From Natrialba swarupiae (GTDB taxonomy: Archaea > Halobacteriota > Halobacteria > Halobacteriales > Natrialbaceae): 64,000 nt of DNA. Under the pieces are notes generated by a model that saw only the letters and a program-made list of their open reading frames with translations, was not told the DNA's origin and made no database searches. Every line of letters starts with the position of its first letter. Positions within the stretch are counted from its first letter, which is position 1. A program made the position numbers and the translations under genes. Positions 53,195-61,847 of the stretch are shown piece after piece. The stretch covers positions 62,001 through 126,000 of the forward strand of contig NZ_VTAW01000010.1 in NCBI RefSeq assembly GCF_008245225.1, in the 5' to 3' direction.

Positions 53195-53854
53195 CTACCG
53201 AATCCGGAACTCGGGCACCGGTTCGTCGGCCGTCTCGTAGACCAACTCGATCGATTCTTCGACGACGTCACGCTGGGCTGGCGACGGCCACGCGTTGCGG
53301 ACGAAATACTCCGTACAGAACTCCGAGAGCTCCGGGCCAGTCAGCGACTCGATCCGTTTCGCGTAGTGGTTCCCGACGAAATCCGCGAGCGCGCTCGCGT
53401 TCGCCCCGTGGACGTCGCCGTGGCGCTTGGCGACCTGCGCGACGAGTTCGCGGTTGTGTTCGTCGACGGCACTCCAGTCGTCCGGATCGCCCGCCCCCTC
53501 GAGTGACACCTCGATCGCTCGTGAGACGTCTTCGATCCGGTCGGTTCTCACGACGTCACCATCGCGCCACTCCTCGGGATAGAGCACGAGCACCGCGTCG
53601 CCGTCGTCCTCGCGGATCCTGGCGGTGAATCCGTACGGCTCGAGGAGGTCGTCACGACGACGCTTCCGTGCTGTCGTCTCGTTTTCGTCGGGCGTCGAGC
53701 GCGCGATGCGGGTGAGCCGTTCGACCTTGCTGACGACGTCCGCAGGGACCTCCTCGTCACCGTCGGCTCCGCCCGTGTCCGCGTTGCCGCCCTCGTAGTC
53801 GGTCCCACCCTCGTGATCGATGCCGGGCCCGTCTAATCCATCGAAATTGCTCAT
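53195..53854 (-). CDS. Haloarchaeal rnhA-operon protein
   Basis: The 219-residue protein lies directly downstream of rnhA in the same direction. A disordered acidic N-terminus is followed by a conserved part with RIARSTPDENETTARKRRRD, DPDDWSAVDEHNRELVAQVA and FCTEYFVRNAWPSPAQRDVV. Homologues are linked to rnhA in other haloarchaea as I recall. No catalytic motif is visible. It may help process RNA-DNA hybrids, but only context supports that. Confidence 0.7.
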   Translation of the reverse strand: MSNFDGLDGPGIDHEGGTDYEGGNADTGGADGDEEVPADVVSKVERLTRIARSTPDENETTARKRRRDDLLEPYGFTARIREDDGDAVLVLYPEEWRDGDVVRTDRIEDVSRAIEVSLEGAGDPDDWSAVDEHNRELVAQVAKRHGDVHGANASALADFVGNHYAKRIESLTGPELSEFCTEYFVRNAWPSPAQRDVVEESIELVYETADEPVPEFRIR

Positions 53855-53963
53855 GGACGATGGTTCGTCCTCGAGGGTCTTTCCGTGCTCGATTTCGTCG
53901 TCGGTCGTCGGCGACCGAATCACGAGACGAAAGCCGGTGGCGGAGAGGGACGTGTTGATGGGA

Positions 53964-54557
53964 TCACTGCTGGTCCATCGCTTCGTTCGCCAGGGCGTCC
54001 GCGCGGTCGTTGACCTCGCGTGGGACGTGCTCGAGCGTCCACTCGTCGAACGACCGCAGGAGTTCGTGGACGGTGACGCGGCGCTCGCGAAGCTCCGGGT
54101 TGTTGGTGTCGTACTCGCCGCGGACCTGCTTGACGATCAGTTCGGAGTCTCCGCGGACGTGGATCTCGTCGTAGCCGTAGTCGCGGGCGGCCTCGAGGGC
54201 GGCGATCAACGCCTCGTACTCGGCCTGGTTGTTCGTCGCGCGTCCGATCGTCTCGCTTCCCTCAGCGACGATCCCCTCGCTCGTGACGACCACCCAGCCG
54301 ATCCCCGCGGGGCCGGGGTTGCCGCGCGCGCCGCCGTCGAAGTAGACATGTGCGCGGCCACCCCCCTCCCGGAGGATCGCTTCGAGATCCCGCGGAGCCC
54401 CACCCTGGACGACGACTTTGTCGTCGTAGGCGACCGCGGTCGCGTCCCCGCGGCTCGCCCGCCAGCGCTCGTGGTCGGTGTTTCCGGGTTCGACGGTCAC
54501 ACCCGCTTGCTCGAGGCGGTCGCGGGCGGCGTCGACGTCGCATTCGATAACCGGCAT
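53964..54557 (-). CDS. rnhA: Ribonuclease HI
   Basis: The 197-residue RNase HI has a 65-residue N-terminal extension. The catalytic acids lie in HVYFDGGARGNPGPAGIGW, TNNQAEYEALIAALEAA, VRGDSELIVKQVRGE and PREVNDRADALANEA. It removes RNA from RNA-DNA hybrids in replication and repair. The extension (residues 1-65) is typical of haloarchaeal RnhA. Start ATG 54557. Confidence 0.93.
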   Translation of the reverse strand: MPVIECDVDAARDRLEQAGVTVEPGNTDHERWRASRGDATAVAYDDKVVVQGGAPRDLEAILREGGGRAHVYFDGGARGNPGPAGIGWVVVTSEGIVAEGSETIGRATNNQAEYEALIAALEAARDYGYDEIHVRGDSELIVKQVRGEYDTNNPELRERRVTVHELLRSFDEWTLEHVPREVNDRADALANEAMDQQ

Positions 54558-54683
54558 TCGTCCCGTCCATCGCCGAGTTCCGGATAAAGTCTTTCCGGTT
54601 TCAAATCGCAAACTCGACCGTTGAGGCGCTCTATCGCCGATTATTGGCGGATATCCGTCGACAGGTGAAAACGGAGTCCAAGG

Positions 54684-54693
54684 GTTTATATAT
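54684..54693 (+). promoter_or_regulatory. TATA box of tfb copy 2
   Basis: GTTTATATAT, centred about 31 nt before the ATG at 54720, fits a leaderless haloarchaeal promoter. A second AT-rich step (ACTATAAAAG) lies nearer the ATG. Confidence 0.65.
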
Positions 54694-54719
54694 TGTGGTG
54701 ATACTACTATAAAAGTGCG

Positions 54720-55682
54720 ATGACACGGTCCACCCGCCAGCGGGAGCGAACGCGTGAGATGGACGAGACCGAGGATCAAGAAGGGGTACGTGCCTGCCCC
54801 GAGTGTGACTCGGAGAATCTCGTTAAGGACTCCGACCGGGGTGAGCTCATCTGTGAAGACTGTGGGCTCGTCGTGGAAGAGGAGAAGATCGACCCCGGCC
54901 CTGAGTGGCGGGCGTTCAACCACCAGGAACGCCAAGAGAAGTCCCGCGTCGGCGCCCCAACGACACAGACGATGCACGACAAGGGGCTCACGACGACGAT
55001 CGACTGGAAGGACAAAGACGCCTACGGTCGCTCTATTTCCTCGAAAAAGCGCAGTCAGATGCATCGACTGCGCAAGTGGCAAGAGCGCATTCGAACCAAA
55101 GACGCCGGCGAACGAAACCTGCAGTTCGCGCTCTCCGAGATCGATCGGATGGCCTCGGCACTCGGCGTCCCGCGTTCGGTTCGCGAGGTCGCGTCGGTAA
55201 TCTACCGACGCGCGCTCAAAGAGGACCTCATCCGTGGCCGCTCGATCGAGGGCGTCGCGACGTCGGCCCTCTATGCGGCCTGTCGAAAGGAAGGCATTCC
55301 GCGAAGCCTCGAGGAGATTTCGGAAGTCTCACGCGTCGAACGAAAGGAAATCGGTCGGACGTATCGATACATCTCGCAGGAACTCGGCCTCGAGATGCGA
55401 CCCGTCGACCCGAAAAAGTACGTCCCGCGCTTCTGTTCTGAACTCGAACTGTCCGAGGAAGTCCAGACCAAGGCCAACGAGATCATCGAGAAGACGGCCG
55501 AGGAAGGCCTACTCTCGGGTAAGTCACCGACCGGATACGCCGCCGCGGCGATCTACGCCGCGTCGCTTCTCTGTAATGAGAAGAAGACCCAGCGTGAGGT
55601 CGCTGACGTCGCACAGGTGACGGAAGTGACGATCCGGAACCGGTATCAAGAACAGATCGAAGCGATGGGCATCCACGGCTAG
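54720..55682 (+). CDS. Transcription initiation factor TFB (TFIIB), copy 2
   Basis: The 320-residue TFB has the zinc ribbon CPECDSEN and CEDCG, the B-finger [20 protein letters not shown] and two cyclin folds ([40 protein letters not shown]). It is closer to the general TFBs than copy 1, with a more basic reader segment ([13 protein letters not shown]). The two copies lie 9 kb apart in opposite directions. Confidence 0.95.
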   Translation: MTRSTRQRERTREMDETEDQEGVRACPECDSENLVKDSDRGELICEDCGLVVEEEKIDPGPEWRAFNHQERQEKSRVGAPTTQTMHDKGLTTTIDWKDKDAYGRSISSKKRSQMHRLRKWQERIRTKDAGERNLQFALSEIDRMASALGVPRSVREVASVIYRRALKEDLIRGRSIEGVATSALYAACRKEGIPRSLEEISEVSRVERKEIGRTYRYISQELGLEMRPVDPKKYVPRFCSELELSEEVQTKANEIIEKTAEEGLLSGKSPTGYAAAAIYAASLLCNEKKTQREVADVAQVTEVTIRNRYQEQIEAMGIHG

Positions 55683-55864
55683 TCGCGTCTTCACACGTTT
55701 TTTGAGCGCTCGAGACGAAACTCGGGAGAGATCCGTCTCGCACTCGGTGCAAAAGACGAGTTAGCGGTGGATCGACGCGGCTCACGACGAACGGATCCCG
55801 GAAGCGATCTTCGGCTTCACGGAGGCTTTCGATGAGCGGTCCCGTGCTTGCTATGCCTTCGACC

Positions 55865-56095
55865 CTACTCTTCGCCCGCGTCGTCACCGTTCTCTTCGTC
55901 CATCGCGTCGTCACCGTTCTCTTCGTCTGCGGGATCGTCCTCCGGATCGTCTGCCGGGTCGTCGTTTTCCGGTGACGTGTCGTCGGCTTCACCGGGACCT
56001 TCGTCACCACAGCCTGCAAGTGCGGTCACACCGGCTGCTGCAGTCAACGCGATCGCTCGACGGCGAGTCAGGCGGTCTGTGTACGTCATAGCCAT
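55865..56095 (-). CDS. Small Tat-dependent lipoprotein with acidic tail
   Basis: The 76-residue protein begins with a twin-arginine signal, RRRAIALTAAAGVTALAGC, in which AGC is a lipobox. The mature part is nearly all Asp, Glu, Asn, Gly and Pro, with a repeated DEENGDDA unit. No globular domain follows. It could be a surface anchor remnant or a real acidic surface peptide. Confidence 0.6.
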   Translation of the reverse strand: MAMTYTDRLTRRRAIALTAAAGVTALAGCGDEGPGEADDTSPENDDPADDPEDDPADEENGDDAMDEENGDDAGEE

Positions 56096-56344
56096 CGAGT
56101 TCGACCTGGCGGGAGGACAAGAGAATGTGGGACATACAGCACTCGCTCGAGTTTCAAACGACTGTTACATGCGCACGATTCGCCGCGATAGGAAACGGTT
56201 CGTCGGGATCGAAATCGGAGTGTCGAGTGAGAAACACGCTTCGAGAAATCCGTCCGCCACCGACGCTCGTCCGTTCGTCAGCCAACGGTTGCTTACGAGC
56301 GCAACAGTGCTAACGCCCGTGGCTCGGACGGGCAGCAGACCGTC
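56096..56344. other. Gap between the lipoprotein and gfcR genes
   Basis: No gene is supported. It must hold the promoter of the lipoprotein gene; no strong TATA box is evident. Confidence 0.4.
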
Positions 56345-56995
56345 TCACTCCTCTTTGCCGACGCTGATGACCTGGAGGAGCGAGTAGACGGGAACGCCGT
56401 CGACCGCTTCAATCCCCTGTTTGTCAGCTAGTACGACACACGCGAGCGGTTCGCCCCCTTCAGCGCGGATCGCCTCGATCGTCTCGCGCATGGTCGTCCC
56501 GCTCGTGATCGTGTCGTCGACGACGTAACACTCGCGGTCGCGAATCGTCGCGAAGTTTCGGGAGAACGTCCCGCCGAGGTCTTCGATGTCGCCTTCCTCC
56601 CACTGGTGTTTCGCGGGGGTGTACGTTCCCAGATCCGTCTCGAGTTCGCGTGCGACGAGCGTCGCGATCGGCCCGCCAGCCTTCTCGATACCGATCGTCA
56701 GATCCACGTTCTTGCCGTGTTTGGCCAGTAAGTCGGCCATCGCGGCCGCGACGTGGCCCATTCGTCCGCTGTCACGTCCGATCGCCGACCAGTCGACGTG
56801 GATGTCCTGTGGACCTCCCGCAGGTCGATCGGTCTGGGTCTGGGATGGCTGATCGGTCGGGGCGGCGTCGCTTCGCTCGACGAGCCAGCTCGCGGTCTCC
56901 CGTGACACGTTGAGTTCGTCCGCGATCTCCCCTTTCGATAGTCCTCGCGCTGCAAGCTCCGCTGCACTCTCGATCAGATCGTCGACGTTCTTCAT
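56345..56995 (-). CDS. gfcR: GfcR-type regulator with PRTase domain
   Basis: The 216-residue protein has an N-terminal HTH (ELAARGLSKGEIADELNVSR). The rest is a phosphoribosyltransferase-like domain with the PRPP motif CYVVDDTITSGTTM and the VDLTIGIEKAGGPIATLVAR strand-loop. In Haloferax the homologue GfcR activates sugar-catabolism genes. It probably senses a phosphorylated sugar metabolite rather than acting as an enzyme. A leaderless promoter lies just upstream. Confidence 0.9.
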   Translation of the reverse strand: MKNVDDLIESAAELAARGLSKGEIADELNVSRETASWLVERSDAAPTDQPSQTQTDRPAGGPQDIHVDWSAIGRDSGRMGHVAAAMADLLAKHGKNVDLTIGIEKAGGPIATLVARELETDLGTYTPAKHQWEEGDIEDLGGTFSRNFATIRDRECYVVDDTITSGTTMRETIEAIRAEGGEPLACVVLADKQGIEAVDGVPVYSLLQVISVGKEE

Positions 56996-57015
56996 AACGG
57001 GAGGGTTCGGACGCC

Positions 57016-57025
57016 GATTTTATAG
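57016..57025 (-). promoter_or_regulatory. TATA box of gfcR
   Basis: TATAAAATCG on the minus strand lies about 26 nt before the ATG at 56995, the standard leaderless distance. Confidence 0.65.
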
Positions 57026-57140
57026 GCGTGTCGTCGTTCGCCCCTTGCCATCGGAGGAGGTTTCCGGATGCGAACCGACCCGAGACGGACCGAGGGCCAG
57101 GCGAAAACCTTCTATCGGTTACGTTCGACGTAGGAGTACG

Positions 57141-58415
57141 ATGGAACGATACGATCTCGTCTACCGTCTCTACGACGAGTACGACACGGAAACGTTGCGG
57201 GAGTACCAGGAGTTCGTCGACATCTTTCCGGCGGTCGACTCGCGGGCGGCACTCGAGCACTGGCAGGACGCCACCGAGGAACTCGAGGTACGAAAGGACG
57301 AGATTCGATCCGCGTTCGCGACCGGCGAGACGTTCGCGGAGGTCGCCGCGCGGGCGAACCGCGACCAGGCGTTTACCGCACTCGACCTCCAGACGAAGTA
57401 CGGGCGGGCCGTGAACGTGCTCGTCCTCGACGTCGACGAGACGCTTCGATCCGCCGGCGGGACGGACAACGAGATTCCCCGCGAAACGCTTCACGTCCTG
57501 ACCGAGTTTCACGATGCCGGCGTTCCGATCGTCATCTGCACCGGCCAGACCTTAGAGAACGTCAAGGGGTTCGCCATCCAGGGGCTGGGAAGCGAGATCG
57601 TTCACTCGGGAACCCTCTCGATCGTCTACGAGGCGGGAACCGGGGTCTTTACCCCCGGACACGGTGCCGACACGAAGCAGTTGCTCTACGAGGACCTCGA
57701 CGCGGAGATCAGGGACGTCTTCGACGACGTTCGGTCGCGTACCCTCCCCGAAGCCCCCGAACGGCTTCGCCGGGGCTGTCACCTCCAGGGCAACGAGTTC
57801 AACGTCACGATGAAGCCGAACTACGAGACCGGCTCCGCGAACGCGCGGGAGGTCATCGACGAGGCGCTGGTCTACCTGATCGACCTGCTCGCCGACGCCG
57901 TCGGTTCGGTCCGCGAGTCCAGCGCCGACGGAAACGGCGAGGGCGTCGTCGACGGTGAGACGATCGAGGACTGGACGCGAGCGTTCTACGCCGCACAGGA
58001 CCCCGAGATCAGGGGCGTCCTCGAGGGGGAAGGTGCGTACCCCGATCTCGGTCCCGACGCCGTTCCCGACGCGCTCGCCGACGTCTTAGAGCGGATCGAC
58101 GTCGCCTACTACGAGGCCGACGCGGCCGAGATCGGGAGCCTCGAGTTGAACAAGGTCGTCGGCGTCGAGCGCGCACTCGACGTGCTGGGGGTCGAGGACC
58201 CGTTCGCACTCGTGATGGGCGACTCGAAAAGCGACCTGCGGGTGATGCGGTGGATCGACGACCGCGACGCCGGCATCGCGGCCGCGCCGGAACACGCCTC
58301 CCAGGACACCCTGGAACACGTCCTCGAGACGGACGAACTCGTCTTCGACCAGGGAAAGAGCGTCGACGTCCTGCGGACGGTGTACGCGTTGAACCAACTG
58401 GCTCGACTCGAGTGA
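57141..58415 (+). CDS. HAD superfamily protein (haloarchaeal, long form)
   Basis: The 424-residue protein has an N-terminal helical part of about 95 residues and then a HAD fold. Motif I is VLVLDVDETLRSAGG, motif II VICTGQTLENV and motif IV ALVMGDSKSDLRVM. Substrate is unknown; the size of the cap suggests a sugar phosphate or small metabolite. It runs divergently from gfcR, and the next HAD gene follows after 39 nt. Confidence 0.8.
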   Translation: MERYDLVYRLYDEYDTETLREYQEFVDIFPAVDSRAALEHWQDATEELEVRKDEIRSAFATGETFAEVAARANRDQAFTALDLQTKYGRAVNVLVLDVDETLRSAGGTDNEIPRETLHVLTEFHDAGVPIVICTGQTLENVKGFAIQGLGSEIVHSGTLSIVYEAGTGVFTPGHGADTKQLLYEDLDAEIRDVFDDVRSRTLPEAPERLRRGCHLQGNEFNVTMKPNYETGSANAREVIDEALVYLIDLLADAVGSVRESSADGNGEGVVDGETIEDWTRAFYAAQDPEIRGVLEGEGAYPDLGPDAVPDALADVLERIDVAYYEADAAEIGSLELNKVVGVERALDVLGVEDPFALVMGDSKSDLRVMRWIDDRDAGIAAAPEHASQDTLEHVLETDELVFDQGKSVDVLRTVYALNQLARLE

Positions 58416-58454
58416 AGCCGATACTATATTTTCTCCGACCACTAACGAGTACCC

Positions 58455-58973
58455 GTGACCGAGTACGACGCTGTCGTCTACGATCTGGACGGGACGATCG
58501 TCGATCTAAACGTCGACTGGAACGCCGTCGCGACCGACGTCCTCGCGGTGTACGACGCCGCGGACGTCGAGCCGGGGGGGAACGACCTCTGGGAGCTGCT
58601 CCTCGGTGCCGACGAGGTCGGTCTGGCGGCGGAGGTCGAATCCGTCATCGCGAGTCACGAACGCGAGGGCGCGCCGACGTCGCCGCGACTCCGCCACGCC
58701 GACGAACTGCTCGAGCGGACGGTGCCGGTCGGCGTCTGTTCGTTGAACTGCGAGGAGGCCTGCCAAATCGCCCTCGAAGAACAGAACCTCCACGACGAAG
58801 TCGAGACGGTCGTCGGTCGCGACACCGTCGAAACGCAGAAGCCGGAACCCGAGCCACTGCTCGCAGCCGTCGACGACCTCGGGACCTCGCCCGAGCGGGC
58901 GCTGTTCGTCGGCGACTCCCCTCGAGACGAACTGACCGCCGAGCGAGCCGGGACGGCGTTCGAGTACGTGTAG
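58455..58973 (+). CDS. HAD-like hydrolase, phosphoglycolate phosphatase-like
   Basis: The 172-residue HAD protein has motif I VVYDLDGTIVDLNVDW and the final motif ALFVGDSPRDELTAERAG with the conserved Asp pair. A short cap follows the first motif. The third-motif Lys is in TQKPEPEPLL. It starts with GTG. It could dephosphorylate glycolate-type phosphates, but substrates of this family are hard to predict. Confidence 0.82.
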   Translation: MTEYDAVVYDLDGTIVDLNVDWNAVATDVLAVYDAADVEPGGNDLWELLLGADEVGLAAEVESVIASHEREGAPTSPRLRHADELLERTVPVGVCSLNCEEACQIALEEQNLHDEVETVVGRDTVETQKPEPEPLLAAVDDLGTSPERALFVGDSPRDELTAERAGTAFEYV

Positions 58974-59014
58974 TGTCAGCCCAGGTTCGATCCGACGAAT
59001 CGGAGTCGCGTAGA

Positions 59015-59097
59015 TATAGTCCCCACTGAAACGAATTACACACTGATCGCGGAGCCGCCTTGCGATCAGGTGTACATTGACGTTCAGTGGCTACTAT
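59015..59097 (+). repeat. Repeat family B, copy B3
   Basis: A solitary copy with ends TATAGTCCCCACTG and CAGTGGCTACTAT, inner stem CTGATCGC/GCGATCAG. It is about 85% like B2 by eye and lies in the gap between convergent genes. Confidence 0.85.
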
Positions 59098-59138
59098 CGT
59101 TCGAACCGCTACCGACGTCGTCCGTACTGCTGTCCCGG

Positions 59139-59372
59139 TCACTCGCTCGTCCGCTTGGCGTAGGCGAAGACGACGATGGCCGTGAGAAACCAGATGGGCG
59201 CGCCGATGCGGATGGCGAACTCCGCTCGAGCGCCCCACGTCGGGAGGTCGGCCGTCGTCGAGAGCACGGCGACGATAGGTGCCCCGACGACGATCGTCGC
59301 CACGAAGGTGACCTGCATCACCCAGCCGTAATCGACACCGTCGGGGGAGCTGCTTTCGACTGGTTCCGGCAC
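59139..59372 (-). CDS. Small two-helix membrane protein
   Basis: The 77-residue protein has two predicted membrane helices (MQVTFVATIVVGAPIVAVLS and IGAPIWFLTAIVVFAYAK) and a short acidic N-terminus with SPDGVDYGWVMQ. Similar small proteins are common in haloarchaea; I recall a DUF assignment but not the number with certainty. It starts at GTG 59372. It is divergent from panB. Confidence 0.65.
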   Translation of the reverse strand: MPEPVESSSPDGVDYGWVMQVTFVATIVVGAPIVAVLSTTADLPTWGARAEFAIRIGAPIWFLTAIVVFAYAKRTSE

Positions 59373-59464
59373 GACTGTCTCTCCAGAGCCGTCCCTATTA
59401 AGCGTCGCGGGTCCGCGCTCGTTCCGGCTGCTCAAGCCGACGAGCGCGAGCCGAGAGCGACGAC

Positions 59465-59471
59465 GTTTAAC
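59465..59471 (+). promoter_or_regulatory. TATA-like element of panB
   Basis: TTTAACG lies 29-23 nt before the panB ATG, consistent with a leaderless transcript. Confidence 0.45.
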
Positions 59472-59493
59472 GCTCGCGGCCGAACGTGTGTCT

Positions 59494-60306
59494 ATGACTA
59501 CCGTTCGGGACGTCAGGAAAAACGATGGAGAGCAGCCGATCACCATGTTGACGGCCTACGACGCGCCGACGGCCGGGATCGTCGACGAGGCAGGCGTCGA
59601 CGTCGTCCTCGTGGGAGATAGCGTCGGTAACGCGAGTCTCGGCTACGAGACGACGCTTCCCGTAACCGTCGACGACCTCGCACGACACGTCGGAGCGGTC
59701 TCGCGTGCGACCGAGGAGGCGCTGGTCGTCGCCGACATGCCGTTTCTCTCCTACGGCGTCGACGAAGGGGAGAGCGTCGAGAACGCGGGCCGGATGCTCA
59801 AAGAGGAGGGTGCCCAAGCGGTCAAACTCGAGACCGGACCACACACCGTCTCGCTCACCGAGACGATGACCCAGCTCGGCATTCCGGTGATGGCCCACCT
59901 CGGGCTGACGCCCCAACACGTCAACCAGTACGGCGGCTATCCGAGACAGGGGACCGATCCCGACGCGGCCGAGCGTATCCGCGAACTCGCGTTGGCCCAC
60001 GAGGAGGCCGGCGCGTTCTCGCTCGTCTTAGAACACGTTCCGTCGAACCTCGCGGCGGAGGTGACCGACACCCTCGAGATTCCGACGATCGGCATCGGTG
60101 CCGGCCCCGACTGTGACGGGCAGGTGCTCGTCGTCGACGACGTGATCGGATTGAGCGAGTGGTCTCCCTCGTTCGCGAAACGCTTTGGCGACGTCCGCGG
60201 GGAGATGGAATCGGCCGTCGAGGAGTACGTCGCAGCGGTCGAATCCGGTGAGTTTCCCGGAGCGGAACACAGCCACGAGGAGGGGGATCTCGAGGACATC
60301 TACTGA
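59494..60306 (+). CDS. panB: 3-methyl-2-oxobutanoate hydroxymethyltransferase (PanB)
   Basis: The 270-residue PanB has the conserved TMLTAYDAPTAGIVDEAGVD, VLVGDSVGNASLGYETTLPV, MAHLGLTPQHVNQYGGYPRQ and IGIGAGPDCDGQVLVVDDV. It makes ketopantoate from 3-methyl-2-oxobutanoate in CoA synthesis, a bacterial-type step found in some haloarchaea. The ATG at 59494 is favoured over the GTG two codons earlier by the promoter spacing. Confidence 0.95.
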   Translation: MTTVRDVRKNDGEQPITMLTAYDAPTAGIVDEAGVDVVLVGDSVGNASLGYETTLPVTVDDLARHVGAVSRATEEALVVADMPFLSYGVDEGESVENAGRMLKEEGAQAVKLETGPHTVSLTETMTQLGIPVMAHLGLTPQHVNQYGGYPRQGTDPDAAERIRELALAHEEAGAFSLVLEHVPSNLAAEVTDTLEIPTIGIGAGPDCDGQVLVVDDVIGLSEWSPSFAKRFGDVRGEMESAVEEYVAAVESGEFPGAEHSHEEGDLEDIY

Positions 60307-60380
60307 TCGTCCGGCGACCGGACACGGGGTACTAGGGGCATAATACAACTACAAGGAAGACCCCGTTGTATACCGAGAGA

Positions 60381-60390
60381 GTATATATAC
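60381..60390 (+). promoter_or_regulatory. TATA box of the 68-residue gene
   Basis: GTATATATAC, centred about 31 nt before the ATG at 60417, predicts a leaderless transcript. Confidence 0.65.
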
Positions 60391-60416
60391 ACCGTCCGCC
60401 GAATCCGTTCGTACGT

Positions 60417-60623
60417 ATGCCACGCCCTACCACAGGGACGCTTCCAGTTCCCGATTCGGTCTCCAACGAGACCGCAATGCTCCGTCACGTGATCGTCGAC
60501 CGCGAGGGTGAAGATATCGTCGTCTGTACGATGTTTCCACAACGTCTGGAAGACGGGGACGTCGAAACGCAGTGGCTCGGTGCGGAGGGGGAGTCGTTCG
60601 TCTCACTCGAGCGGATGCGCTGA
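60417..60623 (+). CDS. Small DUF7511-like protein
   Basis: The 68-residue product shows the pattern of a small haloarchaeal family: HVIVDREGEDIVVCTMFPQR, then VETQWLGAEGESFVSLERMR. Members are single-domain and of unknown function. The strong TATA box at the right distance supports the start. Confidence 0.72.
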   Translation: MPRPTTGTLPVPDSVSNETAMLRHVIVDREGEDIVVCTMFPQRLEDGDVETQWLGAEGESFVSLERMR

Positions 60624-60640
60624 TCGAATCCGCGGCCACG

Positions 60641-61417
60641 TCAGTCTTCGAGCGTCCGCAGAAACGTCGTGACGGCTTCGTTGAACGCGTCGGGTCGTTC
60701 GAGCATCGAGAGGTGGCCCGCGTCGGAGATCTCGATCGTCTGGGCGTCCGGAATCTCCGTGGCGAGAAACTCGTGGAACCACGGCGGGGTCAGCCGGTCG
60801 TGTTCACCGTACACCGCGAGGACGGGGACGTCGATCTCCCCCAGTCTGTCACGAACGTCGAACGCGTGGCAGGTCCGAAAGTCCCGGTAGGTGACCGCCT
60901 GCCCGCAGTCGTACATCGTCTCGATCGACCGCTCGCGCAGCGTCGGGTCGGGGTCTGCGAAGAGACGACCCGGCTGGTGGAGAAACTCGACCGCTCGATC
61001 GAAGTCAGTCTCGAGCCACCGCAGCAGGTCGTCCAGGACGCCCATCCGTGCACCCGTTCCGGTCAGGACGACCGCGTCCGGGTCGAACTCTCGCTCGAGG
61101 AGGACGTGAACGACGACGGCTCCACCGAGTGAACTCCCGAGGAGGATGCGGGCGTCCGTACGCTCGACGACAGCGAGGAGATCGTCGACGTAGGCCGAAA
61201 GCGTCGGGTATCCAGCCGTTGCGTCGATATCCGTCGAATCGCCGTGCCCGCTGAGATCGAGCGCCACGATCGGGTTCTCCGCACCGAGCTCTCGCTGAAA
61301 CCGCCAGAGGTCCCGCGAAGAGCCGCTACCGTGGACACAGCAGATCCGTGGCCCGTCCCCGCCCCGGTCGGTACTTTCGTAAGCGGTCCGCCGACCGTGA
61401 TGTGATACCGTCTGCAT
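60641..61417 (-). CDS. Alpha/beta hydrolase
   Basis: The 258-residue hydrolase has the oxyanion loop CVHGSGSSRDLW, nucleophile elbow LLGSSLGGAVVV with Ser, acid in YGEHDRLTPPWF and catalytic His in SDAGHLSMLERP. The substrate class is not evident. The start at 61417 gives MQTVSHHGR. It converges with the small gene. Confidence 0.88.
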   Translation of the reverse strand: MQTVSHHGRRTAYESTDRGGDGPRICCVHGSGSSRDLWRFQRELGAENPIVALDLSGHGDSTDIDATAGYPTLSAYVDDLLAVVERTDARILLGSSLGGAVVVHVLLEREFDPDAVVLTGTGARMGVLDDLLRWLETDFDRAVEFLHQPGRLFADPDPTLRERSIETMYDCGQAVTYRDFRTCHAFDVRDRLGEIDVPVLAVYGEHDRLTPPWFHEFLATEIPDAQTIEISDAGHLSMLERPDAFNEAVTTFLRTLED

Positions 61418-61562
61418 AGCGTAGTCGACGAGAGGCGGCCGCATAAATGCTGGTCGCCGAAGCCGGTCCGACTGGGCGACACTCGCGACGACGATCGGCC
61501 TGAACTGCTAACATCGATCTTCTTGTCACACCACTGCTGTCCCCGTATTATTGGGAGAAAGA

Positions 61563-61573
61563 TTTATATATAA
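61563..61573 (+). promoter_or_regulatory. TATA box of the Hsp20-like/cdc48 operon
   Basis: TTTATATATAA lies 36-26 nt before the ATG at 61599, which is followed at once by a second ATG. This gives a near-leaderless start for the two-gene operon. Confidence 0.65.
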
Positions 61574-61601
61574 GGGGCACTTACCTGTGGTTAGTTAAAT
61601 G

Positions 61602-61847
61602 ATGAACCTCGATCGATTCACTCACGAAACGGAACGGCCGGCCCGCCGGTACGAGTACGACGACTCATCGGTCGTGGCGGTCGATTTCGGCCCTGGTGCC
61701 GACGCGACCGTCGACCTCGTCGACGGAACGGTTATCGTCGTCCTCGAGGACGACCAGTTCGAACTCGAACTCCCCGAGGCGACAGCTGATGCGCACACGT
61801 TTATCAGAAACGGCGTGCTCACTGTCGAACTGGAGGCAGACCAATGA
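61602..61847 (+). CDS. Small Hsp20/GvpH-like protein
   Basis: The 81-residue protein resembles the alpha-crystallin-like core: [40 protein letters not shown] and [11 protein letters not shown]. The last stretch is also seen in GvpH. ATGs at 61599 and 61602 are both possible. Its stop overlaps the AAA ATPase start by 4 nt, so a shared role in protein quality control is a fair inference. Confidence 0.75.
   Translation: MNLDRFTHETERPARRYEYDDSSVVAVDFGPGADATVDLVDGTVIVVLEDDQFELELPEATADAHTFIRNGVLTVELEADQ

Noticed and set aside
61400-61415. GATACCGTCTGCA near the alpha/beta hydrolase start as a family C end
   Set aside because: The match is in the wrong phase, lacks the GGT core and has no partner arm.
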